Source: an uncultured Prevotellaceae bacterium (GTDB taxonomy: Bacteria; Bacteroidota; Bacteroidia; Bacteroidales; Bacteroidaceae). From it: DNA of 32,318 nucleotides. Position 1 is the first letter of the stretch; the number at the start of each line of letters is the position of its first letter. A model generated the notes under the pieces. The model was not told the origin of the DNA, made no database searches, and was given only the letters and a program-made list of their open reading frames with translations. The stretch is from NCBI GenBank assembly GCA_945828295.1, contig CALZQV010000009.1:1-32318 (forward strand), read 5' to 3'. Position numbers and translations under genes: made by a program. This document shows, piece by piece, positions 8,604 through 17,689 of the stretch.

Positions 8604-8636
8604 ATTATTTTGCCCTTCTATATGATTGCTCTTTTA

Positions 8637-10820
8637 TTATAAGAGGACACGGCCGCCCTGAACCTTTGATAGGCGCTTCTCGATGTCCTTGAGCTCCTTA
8701 TAAAGTGTCATTACTTGCATGTAGCGTTTCTGGTCTTCCATCAGTGTGGGGTCTTGCATGTCACGCATAACCTGCTTTACACGACGTCGCACGAGTTCAA
8801 GTTTATAGTCGGTGATGATGTGACGAGCTAATGCAAAGAGTTCGTTGGCCCGTTCTTGTGCCTCCTGCTCGGGCGTGCGACGCATGGCGCTCTTTTGTTG
8901 ATGAAGGCGGCTCAGCTGTTCCGTGTCGGTGGCCAAATCAAAGGCTAAGGCTGCAACTTCAGGCTCGGGATAGTTGAGCAACAGCTGTTCGGTGCTGCGT
9001 TCGGACTCATCTTCGAGTGCAATATCAAGGATGTGGCGATGGAGGGGAATGGTGAACTCGAGCTCGTCCTGTCGCAAGGTTGCGTCAATATATTTTGCCA
9101 CAGACACAGTCTTGCTTGTGCCATCTTCAGCCTCCATCGTGCCAACAGGCTCTTGCCCATGTCGTACGATAAGGCGCAAGATTTCGCGTTCTTCTTGTTC
9201 AAGACGCTGTTCCTCACGTTGATGTATCTGGCGAACGAGTGGGGCATAGGGCGATTCTGGCGGGACCAAGTCGTTGGCTGGTTCCTGAGTGTCTTGTGGA
9301 ATGTCATTGGCGGTAAGTCCAGATAATGAACTCGACTCCATCGGCATTCCATCGCCACCTCCCACATCGCTATTATTTATATGCCCTTCGTTCCGATTCC
9401 GATATTCACGTTCGCGTTGTTTTTGTGCTTCTTCGTAATTCTTCTCAACCTGTTTGGCCACAGCGCTGGCAATGAGACGCTCCTGCATTTGCATGGTTTG
9501 AGCTGTCTCTTGAACATACACGCTGCGTGTGATTTCATTTGGAATGCAGGCGATGCTCTGCACAATGTTGTTGACCAAATTGCTTTTCTTGATGGGGTCG
9601 CCTTGCGCTTCTTCCATCAGCAGGTCTGTCTTGAACTTGATGAAGTCAACCTGATGTGTACTGAGATATTCCTGGTATTCCTCGGCATTATGCTTTCGGG
9701 CGAAAGAGTCGGGGTCGTCGCCGTCGGGCAACAGAAGCAGGCGTACATTCATGCCCTGAGCCAGCAGCATGTCAATACCTCGTTGCGAAGCTTTGATTCC
9801 TGCGGCATCACCATCGTAGATGACGGTGATATTGTCTGTCAGGCGGTGAATGAGGCGTATTTGGTCATCTGTGAGTGCTGTGCCTGATGATGCAACTACA
9901 TTTTCGATGCCGCTCTGATGCATGGCCATCACATCAGTGTATCCTTCAACGAGGTAGCAAAGATCCGTTTTGCGTATGGCTTGTTTGGCATGAAACAGAC
10001 CATAGAGCTCGCGTTTCTTGCTGTAGATGATGCTTTCGGGTGAGTTTTGATATTTTATGTTCACCCCTTTTGTGGCGGCGTCCAGCACACGTCCGCCAAA
10101 GCCAACCACCTTGCCCGACATGGTAAAGATGGGGAAGATGACACGTCCCCAATAGCGGTCGCGCAGTGCTCCTCGGTCGTTTTTCAGCGAAACACCGGTG
10201 CCGATGCCTGTTTCTGTGTCGTTGATGAGATACTTTTCCTGATATCCTGCTTTGAGCGCATCGTTGCTCATGACTCCCATACGTACGGTGCGCGTATTGC
10301 CGTCATCGTCGGTTTGTCGCACTTCGATGCTTTTGTCGGGACAGAAACCCAGTTGGAATTTCTTAATGATATCGTCGCGGAAACCACGCTGACGGAAGTA
10401 GGCAAGTCCGATGGCCCGCCCGTCGTCGGTTTCGTGAAGTTGCCGTTGAAACCATTCGTTGGCCCACTGATTGACGATGAACATCGATTCGCGGTCATCC
10501 TGGCGTTGCAAGTCCTCTTTCGTTTGTTCCTTCTCCTCAATGGTTATGCCATATTTCTTTGCCAGGTAGCGCAGGGCTTCGGGATAGGTTATCTGCTCAT
10601 GCTCCATGATGAAACCCACAGGGTTCCCTCCCTTTCCGCATGCAAAGCATTTGCAGTAGTTCTTGGCCGGCGAAACAATGAACGATGGTGTTCGGTCGTC
10701 GTGGAATGGACACAGGCCTTTGAGGTTGGCTCCGGCACGTTTTAGCGTGACGAAGTCGGACACAACATCAACAATGTTTGCCGCATCCATAATCTTATCA
10801 ATAGTCGCTCGGTCAATCAT
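8637..10820 (-). CDS. dnaG: DNA primase
   Basis: A 727-aa replication primase that makes RNA primers at the fork. The N-terminal CHC2 zinc-binding domain has Cys37, His40, Cys58 and Cys61 (CPFHDD, CFACGKGG). The catalytic TOPRIM domain has VEGYTDV near residue 290 and DGDAAG near 334. A long low-complexity linker (about 465-530, rich in Glu, Arg, Asn, Gly and Ser) precedes a helical C-terminal domain expected to bind the DnaB helicase. It is longer than E. coli DnaG (581 aa), mainly through linker and C-terminus. The start MIDRATIDKIMDAANIVDVV fits the family. It is the last gene of a five-gene run, 45 nt after the 1271-aa secreted protein gene. I found no TAnnTTTG promoter in that gap, though an internal one upstream is possible. 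Confidence 0.96.
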   Translation of the reverse strand: MIDRATIDKIMDAANIVDVVSDFVTLKRAGANLKGLCPFHDDRTPSFIVSPAKNYCKCFACGKGGNPVGFIMEHEQITYPEALRYLAKKYGITIEEKEQTKEDLQRQDDRESMFIVNQWANEWFQRQLHETDDGRAIGLAYFRQRGFRDDIIKKFQLGFCPDKSIEVRQTDDDGNTRTVRMGVMSNDALKAGYQEKYLINDTETGIGTGVSLKNDRGALRDRYWGRVIFPIFTMSGKVVGFGGRVLDAATKGVNIKYQNSPESIIYSKKRELYGLFHAKQAIRKTDLCYLVEGYTDVMAMHQSGIENVVASSGTALTDDQIRLIHRLTDNITVIYDGDAAGIKASQRGIDMLLAQGMNVRLLLLPDGDDPDSFARKHNAEEYQEYLSTHQVDFIKFKTDLLMEEAQGDPIKKSNLVNNIVQSIACIPNEITRSVYVQETAQTMQMQERLIASAVAKQVEKNYEEAQKQREREYRNRNEGHINNSDVGGGDGMPMESSSLSGLTANDIPQDTQEPANDLVPPESPYAPLVRQIHQREEQRLEQEEREILRLIVRHGQEPVGTMEAEDGTSKTVSVAKYIDATLRQDELEFTIPLHRHILDIALEDESERSTEQLLLNYPEPEVAALAFDLATDTEQLSRLHQQKSAMRRTPEQEAQERANELFALARHIITDYKLELVRRRVKQVMRDMQDPTLMEDQKRYMQVMTLYKELKDIEKRLSKVQGGRVLL

Positions 10821-10865
10821 AGGTCAGGTTGGAATCGTCGTTCAAATATTGAGGGCAGGATGAAG

Positions 10866-13800
10866 TTACTTCAGTACCACCTTTTTTCCGTTGATGATGT
10901 ACAGTCCTTTGGGAAGGTCGCTGTTATCGGCGACGCGCACGCCGCTTAGCGTGTACGTGCCGCTTGAGGCAAAAGGGTGGCGTGAAGTGGGTGCCGTTAT
11001 GGCATCTTCGCTGCCTGAATTAATATAAGTCAGTGTGAAGTTATCGAATATCGTCCAGTCGTTGCTGACAAGTGTCATCTTCTTGACGCCGATTGTCAGT
11101 TCTCCGTCGTTGCCAACCTTCACACGAAGCTTGGTCGGGTAAAGGCCATCTGCGAAGTATATGGCGCTTTGTTCCATGTCGTTAGGAACGTAGCCATAGG
11201 TCGTTGAGTTGCCAATAGCCCCTTTCTTTCCAGCTTCGTCCAGTATCGAAGGCAGCGGGGTGCTTGCTTCGTCGGTTGCCGATTTTGCATAAAGCGTGGC
11301 GTTCAAGGCTTCCTTGTCATTGTTCCTGTGTGATACGGCATTGGCTATAGAGCCGTCGCGATAGAATCCCTGGCAAGCCAACTCGTATTCCCCTTCGGGC
11401 AGTCCTGTAATGGTCTGATGGAAGTTAAAGTTTGCATTCCACTTCTCCACCTCATTCTGGTCGGCGGTCATCTTCGTGCCTTCCCAACCAGTTGTTGTGT
11501 TGCCTTCGAACGATGGGTTGATGATGTAGCCAGTCATGTCTTTAGAACTTGAGTCCTCGGGCATCTCCTTTTGCTCTGTTTTGATGACTCCATCCACAAC
11601 ACTTACGTAAACCGTCTCGTCCTCCTTCATGTTTATTGTTGCTGTGGCGGTGCCGGAATGCGTGACTATGCTTACCTCTGCATTTGCATCCTTGCTTGCA
11701 GTCAGATATGCGGCCTCGTCGTTGTTGGTGTCTTGAATAGCCACGAGGCTGCTGCCTTTGACAAATACTTTCAACACTTGGCCTATACTGTTGTTTTCGT
11801 GGGCCTTGAATGTTGCCGTTGATTTGCTGTCGTTAATCTTTGTGTCTACCTCAAACACGGGGGCACCCAGTTTGCATGTGACGTCGGAGAGCGTAGCTTC
11901 GTTGGTCGTTTCGGCAAAGTGGGAGAGCAACAGGTAGTTGGTCCCGTTGGGGTCAGCTGCAATAACGCCGTTCCATCCCTTGGGTACGATGTCGGTCAGG
12001 ACGTTGAGCTGCTGTTCCATTTGCTGAGTTGTCTCGGCTGATGCGTTGCTGTAGAATACGACGTTACGACGGTCGACGAGCGAACCTTTCGAGAAACTCC
12101 GGCTTGCATTGCTATATGATGGATATAGCTTCGCAGTCATGATGCTGTTGTTGTTGGCACGATCGCCGAAGGCCATCTGCTTGTCACTCTTTGATACTAC
12201 GCCCACAGCATTGTCGATGTTCACCCAGTTGGTGGTGAAGCGTTGCAGAGAACTTCCGTCGGATTGCTTGTGCTTGATACTGCCTTCGTCGTCTGCGGTG
12301 TCGCTGTAATAAAGTGTTCGCGTAGTCTTAGTGAGTTCGTCAACCGAAATGGCTGTCAATCCTCCGTATTCTCCTGTGATTGTTCCGCTGGAGAGTCCCT
12401 GCACGTAATCTAAGTAAATGACGGCATTGCCGGGTGTCGAATAGATGGCAAAGCGGTTGTCGAGAGAGCCCCCGTTGGTAGACAGCTCGCCGTTCATGGT
12501 ATAGCTGTCTCCCTTTAGCGTGTAGATACCGCTGACGACAGGTGTGGCGTTTGTGCTTTTCCCGCTTACCGTGTACCAGCCCAGCAGGTTGCCTGTATTG
12601 TTGGCACGATAGGGAACGACGATTTTATTCTTGTCCACACTGTTCGCAGCAATATAGCCAGTGTAGCTGCTCAGGCCTTTGCTCCACGAGAATGTAGTAA
12701 ATCGGTCCTTGGTGAAAGCACGGACAACATTTTGACTCGGAAGGATGCGTGCCTCGCTGTGGGCCGTTCGGAAGGCCTCCCAGTCCGTTGGGGCGAGGTC
12801 GGAGGTTGAGAGGGCGAGATGCATGAGATATGTCATCATGACGCGATGAGCCTCTACGCCCATGCGGCGTGCCTGTACGTCGGGGCGCAGGAGCCACGAA
12901 CCATCTGTTGTTGTTTTCTGTCGTGCCTTAATGCTCTTGTAGGCAAGGTTCTCCAGCATAAGTGCGTTGGCATCGCGCAGGCAACAAGCCTGTGTGGTGT
13001 AGGACGTGATTTGGTCGTAGAGGAACAGGCTCCAGTCGTTGCCGTTCGGCATGGCCAGTTCGCCGTCGGTCAGTGCCAGCCAGTTCAGTACGTTGTCCAT
13101 CACCTGCTGGTTGTTGTGCATGAGGGCGTTGGTCTTCCACTTTTCCTCGTATCCAAGTCCTGTCTGGAATAGTTTGAGTGCGAGAGCAGCCTCACCCAAT
13201 TCTTGCATCACTACATTCTGATATGACGTGTGGAAAAGGTTGTGGTTCTGCAGTGTGTAGTCATTGTAGAGGTTCTGTCCCTGATAGAGGTCGGCCACTG
13301 TTTTCGTGTCGTACCATTCGTCAATCACATTGTTGTTAGTGGCGTCGTTGGTGTGACTATAGCTGTTGATGGCAAACTGGCGCATGCGTTCGAACCACTT
13401 GGGCGCCAGTGGGTCGTTGGGGAACAGACCAAGTGCAGCGGCCAGCACGTCGGCTTCCCATCCGTTTTCCTCGGCTTTCGTATCGCCGTCGTATTTTGTG
13501 GGTATGGTGCGATTGAGCTCATAGTTACATTCGGCCTTCAGCATATTGTAGATGTAGCCTTTCTGGGCCTCGGAAAGCTTGTCCCACTGGAAGAAGGCAG
13601 AGTAGGCTACGGACATGGCCCACAGCGAGGATTCCCAAACGTAGTCGCTACTGCTCGTGCTGCCCCAATATTTGTTATCCGAGCAAACCTTCAGTTTGTT
13701 GGCTTTATGTGTGGAGTAGGCAAAGACGAGCGACTTCATGGCAATGTCTTCGATGCGGTCCCAGGTAATCCCCGCTGGGAGGCTGATGCCGGCGGGTTTG

Positions 13801-14681
13801 GCGTACTTGACCAGGAAGGCGCAAATCATCGAGAGGTCGGCGTTGGTGCGCACGCCGGCCTCGTTGCTTGCCATCGTGCTTTCACCCTTGAAGCATCCAC
13901 ATTCCTCATCCTTGCTGTTGGGCGAGCTGCATGCTTGATAGTCGTTGCTGAGGTAAGTGCTGAAGTCGGCCAGCATCTGCAGCAGGTCGGTCATCATCTC
14001 GGCTTCGTTGACGAAGGTCGCGTTGATGATGCCTTCGGTGGGCGATGCCACTTCGCTTTCTGTGGGGTCTTCGGGCTCTACGTATCCTTCGGGATAGCTG
14101 TAGAGATGGAAGTTGTCGATGAGAATGGATGCACCGCTGCTGTTGATGAATTTCACTTCCAACCCGATGACCAAGGTCGTCGTTTGTTTAAGCGTGAAGA
14201 CGAGCTCGGTGGTATCCCACTTGCTGGGCATGGACGTGTGGAAGGTTAGGGCCGTCTCGTTGCTGCCGGCCACGAGGGCTGCGCTGTGGCTCGCTGCCGT
14301 GATGCACTTATTGTCGACCGTCAGTTTGTAGGTACCCTCGGGCAGGGTGATGCTTTGTGTCAGGCTTGCTTCCGAGTCGCTCCAAGAGTTTCTGATGTAG
14401 TACATCTGATTGCCGTCGCTGGGCTTGCCCGGTGCGCCAAAGTTGTTGTCGGTGGCTGTGGCAGCGGCAGTCATGATGTCGCTCACTCCGTAGCTGCCAC
14501 TGAGTTGCCAGTTAACGACGGTGGATGCTGTGTAAGCGCCACGAGTGTTATCGGCGGGCAGGCTTGTGATGTCGTCCAGTTCGAATGACGGGTTGGCCAA
14601 GTAGCCTGTTACGTCGACAGCATCATTGGCGGAAAGCGTTAGGCTGCAAATCGTTGCAAGAGCGAGGATGTTTTTTTTCAT
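10866..14681 (-). CDS. large secreted multidomain protein, candidate polysaccharide-active enzyme
   Basis: A 1271-aa exported protein. Residues 1-18 are a signal peptide. Residues 22 to about 200 form a beta-sandwich module starting DVTGYLANPSFE. A second copy begins near residue 1048 as DMTGYIINPSFE. Both resemble carbohydrate-binding modules. After a Pro/Glu linker (about 195-220), residues about 225-650 are helical with Trp-rich motifs (ENGWEADVLAAALGLFPNDP, LQNHNLFHTSY), resembling an alpha/alpha-toroid like that of polysaccharide lyases. A beta-rich region (about 660-1040) follows, as in lyases. The last 30 residues (LSGVRVADNSDLPKGLYIINGKKVVLK) resemble type IX secretion sorting tails. 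Family and substrate are unknown. It lies 18 nt after the S4 protein gene. Confidence 0.8.
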   Translation of the reverse strand: MKKNILALATICSLTLSANDAVDVTGYLANPSFELDDITSLPADNTRGAYTASTVVNWQLSGSYGVSDIMTAAATATDNNFGAPGKPSDGNQMYYIRNSWSDSEASLTQSITLPEGTYKLTVDNKCITAASHSAALVAGSNETALTFHTSMPSKWDTTELVFTLKQTTTLVIGLEVKFINSSGASILIDNFHLYSYPEGYVEPEDPTESEVASPTEGIINATFVNEAEMMTDLLQMLADFSTYLSNDYQACSSPNSKDEECGCFKGESTMASNEAGVRTNADLSMICAFLVKYAKPAGISLPAGITWDRIEDIAMKSLVFAYSTHKANKLKVCSDNKYWGSTSSSDYVWESSLWAMSVAYSAFFQWDKLSEAQKGYIYNMLKAECNYELNRTIPTKYDGDTKAEENGWEADVLAAALGLFPNDPLAPKWFERMRQFAINSYSHTNDATNNNVIDEWYDTKTVADLYQGQNLYNDYTLQNHNLFHTSYQNVVMQELGEAALALKLFQTGLGYEEKWKTNALMHNNQQVMDNVLNWLALTDGELAMPNGNDWSLFLYDQITSYTTQACCLRDANALMLENLAYKSIKARQKTTTDGSWLLRPDVQARRMGVEAHRVMMTYLMHLALSTSDLAPTDWEAFRTAHSEARILPSQNVVRAFTKDRFTTFSWSKGLSSYTGYIAANSVDKNKIVVPYRANNTGNLLGWYTVSGKSTNATPVVSGIYTLKGDSYTMNGELSTNGGSLDNRFAIYSTPGNAVIYLDYVQGLSSGTITGEYGGLTAISVDELTKTTRTLYYSDTADDEGSIKHKQSDGSSLQRFTTNWVNIDNAVGVVSKSDKQMAFGDRANNNSIMTAKLYPSYSNASRSFSKGSLVDRRNVVFYSNASAETTQQMEQQLNVLTDIVPKGWNGVIAADPNGTNYLLLSHFAETTNEATLSDVTCKLGAPVFEVDTKINDSKSTATFKAHENNSIGQVLKVFVKGSSLVAIQDTNNDEAAYLTASKDANAEVSIVTHSGTATATINMKEDETVYVSVVDGVIKTEQKEMPEDSSSKDMTGYIINPSFEGNTTTGWEGTKMTADQNEVEKWNANFNFHQTITGLPEGEYELACQGFYRDGSIANAVSHRNNDKEALNATLYAKSATDEASTPLPSILDEAGKKGAIGNSTTYGYVPNDMEQSAIYFADGLYPTKLRVKVGNDGELTIGVKKMTLVSNDWTIFDNFTLTYINSGSEDAITAPTSRHPFASSGTYTLSGVRVADNSDLPKGLYIINGKKVVLK

Positions 14682-14699
14682 AGTATGATTCTTTTTGTT

Positions 14700-15125
14700 T
14701 TATTCGTCGTCGTCGAGGTCGAAATCGAAATCTCCGAAGAACACGGGCACGTCTTCCTTGAAGTCGTCGAGCGCGCGGCGTTCCTTCTTCGTGGGGCGCC
14801 CAGTACCTCGTGCACGGTCGACAAAGCCGCTGATTTTGCTCATTTCCAGCAGTTCGTACTGTTCCGGGCTTGTGATGTTCTCGAGGATTTCGGGGATGAG
14901 CTTAGCGCCCACGCGGTGTTCGATGGCCTGCAGGATTCGGAAGGAATAAGTGATGGGGGGCTTCTTGACGTCAATTATGTCGCCCACTCTCACCATGCGG
15001 GAGGGCTTGAGTTGGTTGCCGCCAAGGCTCACTTGGCCTTTCTTGCATGCTGCCGCTGCGAGGGTGCGTGTCTTGAAGATGCGTGCTGCCCACAGCCATT
15101 TGTCAATGCGTGCTTCGTTTTTCAT
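14700..15125 (-). CDS. S4-domain RNA-binding protein (Hsp15/HslR-like)
   Basis: A 141-aa cytoplasmic protein. Residues 1-65 are an S4 RNA-binding domain ([31 protein letters not shown]). The middle reads [20 protein letters not shown], a basic segment, and the end is very acidic ([10 protein letters not shown]). Hsp15 homologues bind stalled 50S subunits carrying peptidyl-tRNA; that role is taken from the family. The track's 206-aa ORF begins inside pepT. The real start is the ATG at 15125, which overlaps the pepT stop as ATGA, the usual sign of translational coupling, and is where S4 homology begins. Confidence 0.9.
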   Translation of the reverse strand: MKNEARIDKWLWAARIFKTRTLAAAACKKGQVSLGGNQLKPSRMVRVGDIIDVKKPPITYSFRILQAIEHRVGAKLIPEILENITSPEQYELLEMSKISGFVDRARGTGRPTKKERRALDDFKEDVPVFFGDFDFDLDDDE

Positions 15126-16360
15126 GATTGTGAAGCTGTTATTCGACAGATATTTACGATTGTCATCGTGGCTTTCTCCATGCTTTGTATGGGCACGAAT
15201 TCGTGACGCCCGTGGAAGTTGAGCCCGCCGGCAAAGATGTTGGGGCAGGGGAGTCCCTTGAAGCTGAGTTGTGCTCCGTCGGTGCCGCCTCGAATGGGCA
15301 CGATGGTGCAGAAGCCGCATGCCTCTTTTATTGCCTCTTGGGCGATGGCCGTGATGTGGGGCTTGTCGCGAAGTTGCTCCAGCATGTTATAGTATTGGTC
15401 CTTGATGCTCACGGTTGCGATGGTTTCGCCGTAGGTATCGTTGAGGGTAGCGGCAACTTGTTGCAGGCGATCCTTCCGCTCCTCGAAGCGAGTGCGGTCG
15501 TGGTCGCGTATGATGAAGCTCAGGGTGGCTTCTTCCACGTTGCCCGCCATGTTGGTCAGGTGGAAGAATCCCTCGTAGCCTTCCGTCGTTTCGGGCCGCT
15601 CGGCTTTCAGCATTTCCACGATTTCGTGAGCTACGATGCAGGCGTTAATCATTTTGCCTTTGGCGTAGCCGGGGTGCACGTTGCGGCCTTTGATGACGAC
15701 TTTGGCCGAGGCGGCGTTGAAGTTTTCGTATTCCAGTTCGCCCACTTCGCTGCCGTCCATCGTGTAGGCCCATTGGCAGCCGAAGCGCTCGACGTCGAAA
15801 AGGTGGGCGCCCATGCCAATCTCCTCGTCGGGGTTGAAGGCGACGCGCACTTTTCCGTGCTCGATTTCGGGGTGGCCCATGAGGTAGGTCATGGCGGTGA
15901 CAATCTCGGCGATGCCAGCCTTGTCGTCGGCGCCCAGCAGGGTGGTTCCGTCGGTGACGATGAGGTCTTCGCCGATGTGTTGCTTCAGTTCGGGGAAGAG
16001 CGACACGTGTGTGGTTACTTCGCTGTTGAGTTGTATGTCGCTGCCGTCGTAGGCTTCGATGATGCGGGGGCGAACGTTTGTGGCCGAGCAGTCGGGGCTT
16101 GTGTCGATGTGGGCGATAAAGCCGATTGTGGGGATGTTGCGCTTGGTGTTTGCGGGCAGTGTGGCGTAGACGTAGCCGTGTTGGTCCATCTCTACTTCCT
16201 CGAGCCTCAGTGTCTTGAGCTCCTCCGTCAGGTGGCGGGCAAGCTGCAGCTGTTTGTCGGTGCTGGGGCAGCGGCCTTCGCCTTCTTCGCTCGATTGGGT
16301 GTCAATCTTTACGTAGCTGAGGAATCTTTCGACCAGTTCGTTTCGATATGTTTCGTTCAT
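15122..16360 (-). CDS. pepT: peptidase T (tripeptide aminopeptidase)
   Basis: A 412-aa cytoplasmic zinc aminopeptidase of family M20 that removes the N-terminal residue from tripeptides. Motifs include [11 protein letters not shown] (His84, Asp86), [14 protein letters not shown] with the bridging Asp, [10 protein letters not shown] with the catalytic Glu pair, [30 protein letters not shown], and near the C-terminus [23 protein letters not shown] followed by FHGRHEF. All expected ligands appear present and the length is typical. It starts 10 nt after the oxidoreductase stop and overlaps the S4 gene by 4 bp. Confidence 0.96.
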   Translation of the reverse strand: MNETYRNELVERFLSYVKIDTQSSEEGEGRCPSTDKQLQLARHLTEELKTLRLEEVEMDQHGYVYATLPANTKRNIPTIGFIAHIDTSPDCSATNVRPRIIEAYDGSDIQLNSEVTTHVSLFPELKQHIGEDLIVTDGTTLLGADDKAGIAEIVTAMTYLMGHPEIEHGKVRVAFNPDEEIGMGAHLFDVERFGCQWAYTMDGSEVGELEYENFNAASAKVVIKGRNVHPGYAKGKMINACIVAHEIVEMLKAERPETTEGYEGFFHLTNMAGNVEEATLSFIIRDHDRTRFEERKDRLQQVAATLNDTYGETIATVSIKDQYYNMLEQLRDKPHITAIAQEAIKEACGFCTIVPIRGGTDGAQLSFKGLPCPNIFAGGLNFHGRHEFVPIQSMEKATMTIVNICRITASQS

Positions 16361-16370
16361 AGTGGTGTTT

Positions 16371-17348
16371 TTATTTTCCTAATATGCGGTCCATCACCCA
16401 GTTGACGGTGGTGGCCGACGTGCTGTCGCAGTTGCATTGCTCGAGCCCTTGGAGGTGGCGCACGACTTTTTCAATCAGTGGCATCTGCACGTGGGGCGGG
16501 TTGGGCACGACGATCTCTTCCCGGCCTGCTTTGGTTAGGAGGACGATGGGTTCGTAGGTGAAGACGGAGAACTGGATGCTGCCCAGTTCGCCTCCGATGG
16601 AGATGCGGTCGACGCGTGCTGCCTCGTTTGCCACAAAGCACCACGAGCCGGAGCCTGGCATGCCGTCGCTGAACTGGAATGCTGCCGAGACGGTGTCTTC
16701 CGTCTGATAGAGGCCGGCGCGGTTGGAGCAGTATCCGTGGGCGCGCAGTATGGGGCCGAACATGTTCTGCAGGAGGTCGATTTGGTGGGGCGCAAGGTCG
16801 TAGAAGTAGCCGCCGCCGGCGATGTCGCGCTGCACGCGCCAGGGCAGGTTCTCGCGGTTGTAGTCGAGGTCGCGCGGGGGCACGGCGAAGCGTATTTGCG
16901 CGCACATGACCTTGCCGATGGCTCCCTCTTCCAGCATTTGCTTGACGCGCTGGAAGTAGGGCAGATAGCGGCGATAGTAGGCCACGAAACAGGGCACGCC
17001 CGTTTGTTCCGAGATGCGGTTGATGCGCTGGCAGTCGGGGTAGCTGGCAGCCAGGGGCTTCTCCACGTAGACGGGTTTGCCCGACTTCATGGCCATGATG
17101 GCGTAGGTTGCGTGGCTGCTGGGCGGCGTGGCGATGTATACGGCATTCACCTCGGGGTCGTCAACCAGTTCCTGTGCATCGGTGTACCAGCGCGGAATGT
17201 TGTGGCGCGTGGCGTATGACTTGGCCTTCTCCTGGTTGCGGCTCATCACGGCCACCACGCTCGAGCCGGGCACGAGCGAGAAGGCAGGGCCGGATTTGCG
17301 TTCGGTAACCTCGCCGCAGCCGATAAAGCCCCATTTTATGCTCTTCAT
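16371..17348 (-). CDS. Gfo/Idh/MocA-family NAD(P)-dependent oxidoreductase
   Basis: A 325-aa protein. The N-terminal Rossmann fold starts [12 protein letters not shown] (residues 5-16). The family signature VYVEKPLA lies near residue 95, and [16 protein letters not shown] near 185 supplies the catalytic His region. These enzymes oxidise or reduce sugars and related polyols, usually with NAD(P); the substrate cannot be told. The track ORF begins at 17471, but the Met at 17348 starts the fold, and a promoter element (17384-17391) lies inside the extra sequence. It heads the run oxidoreductase-pepT-S4-large protein-dnaG. The coding sequence is visibly GC-rich, giving long shadow ORFs. Confidence 0.92.
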   Translation of the reverse strand: MKSIKWGFIGCGEVTERKSGPAFSLVPGSSVVAVMSRNQEKAKSYATRHNIPRWYTDAQELVDDPEVNAVYIATPPSSHATYAIMAMKSGKPVYVEKPLAASYPDCQRINRISEQTGVPCFVAYYRRYLPYFQRVKQMLEEGAIGKVMCAQIRFAVPPRDLDYNRENLPWRVQRDIAGGGYFYDLAPHQIDLLQNMFGPILRAHGYCSNRAGLYQTEDTVSAAFQFSDGMPGSGSWCFVANEAARVDRISIGGELGSIQFSVFTYEPIVLLTKAGREEIVVPNPPHVQMPLIEKVVRHLQGLEQCNCDSTSATTVNWVMDRILGK

Positions 17349-17383
17349 ATTTGTTGTGCTAATCTTATGTAGATATGACCTTG

Positions 17384-17391
17384 CAAACTTA
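17384..17391 (-). promoter_or_regulatory. Bacteroidota -7 promoter element for the oxidoreductase-to-dnaG run
   Basis: The minus strand reads TAAGTTTG (TAnnTTTG), 36 nt before the corrected ATG at 17348. No good TTG sits at the 19-20 bp spacing. Confidence 0.6.
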
Positions 17392-17418
17392 CGAAAAAAA
17401 AATGAGATTTCCCACAAT

Positions 17419-17572
17419 GCGCTGCCACAAAATATGCGTTGGGGCGCATCGTCTTCTGCAATGCGTCGCAAGGCTCAAAACAAAGCGTCGCGACGGCCCT
17501 TGCGAAGCGTCGCGACGGCCGATACATTGCGTCGCGTTGCCCTCCGCAAAGCGTCGTTGTTTTAGGGTTGAA
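17419..17572. repeat. diverged 22-bp-periodic GC-rich array, locus 2 proximal part
   Basis: GCGTCG recurs at 17463, 17485, 17507, 17529 and 17551, exactly 22 bp apart each time. Two of the units carry the 10-bp palindrome CGTCGCGACG. Weaker units in the same register can be seen back to 17419. The bases between are poorly conserved, so this looks like an older or faster-changing stretch of the array. It is in exact phase with the well-conserved units that begin at 17589 (17551 plus 44 is 17595, where GCATTG aligns with GCGTCG). Confidence 0.75.
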
Positions 17573-17588
17573 ATAATGGGCTTTTTTC

Positions 17589-17671
17589 GTCGACGCATTG
17601 ACGAGCCTCCGTCGATGCATTGACGAGCCTCCGTCGACGCATTGACGAAGCTCCGTCGACGCATCGATTGG
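17589..17671. repeat. 22-bp tandem repeat array, locus 2 distal part
   Basis: Three full units (17589-17610, 17611-17632, 17633-17654) and a partial fourth match the unit of locus 1: GTCGACGCAT followed by TGACGAGCCTCC. The arms differ from locus 1 (TTGACG and CGTCGA instead of CGTTGA and TCAACG) yet remain complementary, and the CCTCC core is kept. The array ends 18 bp from the stop codon of the porin gene, so it would lie in the 3' untranslated part of that transcript. Together with the proximal part it fills most of the 340-bp gap between the porin stop and the oxidoreductase start. Nothing coding is visible there. Confidence 0.9.
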
Positions 17672-17689
17672 AGCGGGCCGTTGTAAGGC

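Noticed and set aside
10821-10865. Separate dnaG promoter (ATATTTG)
   Set aside because: The match lacks the TA two bases before TTTG, so it does not fit TAnnTTTG.
13230-14249. 339-aa plus-strand ORF opposite the large secreted protein
   Set aside because: Antisense shadow; the minus frame has a signal peptide, duplicated modules and a sorting-like tail.
15185-16405. 406-aa plus-strand ORF opposite pepT
   Set aside because: Shadow of pepT, whose metal-ligand motifs are complete. The peptide is Val/Gly/Asp-rich without any recognisable domain.
16471-16909. Arg/Pro-rich ORFs over the oxidoreductase gene
   Set aside because: They arise from locally high GC content; the oxidoreductase frame has intact family motifs.
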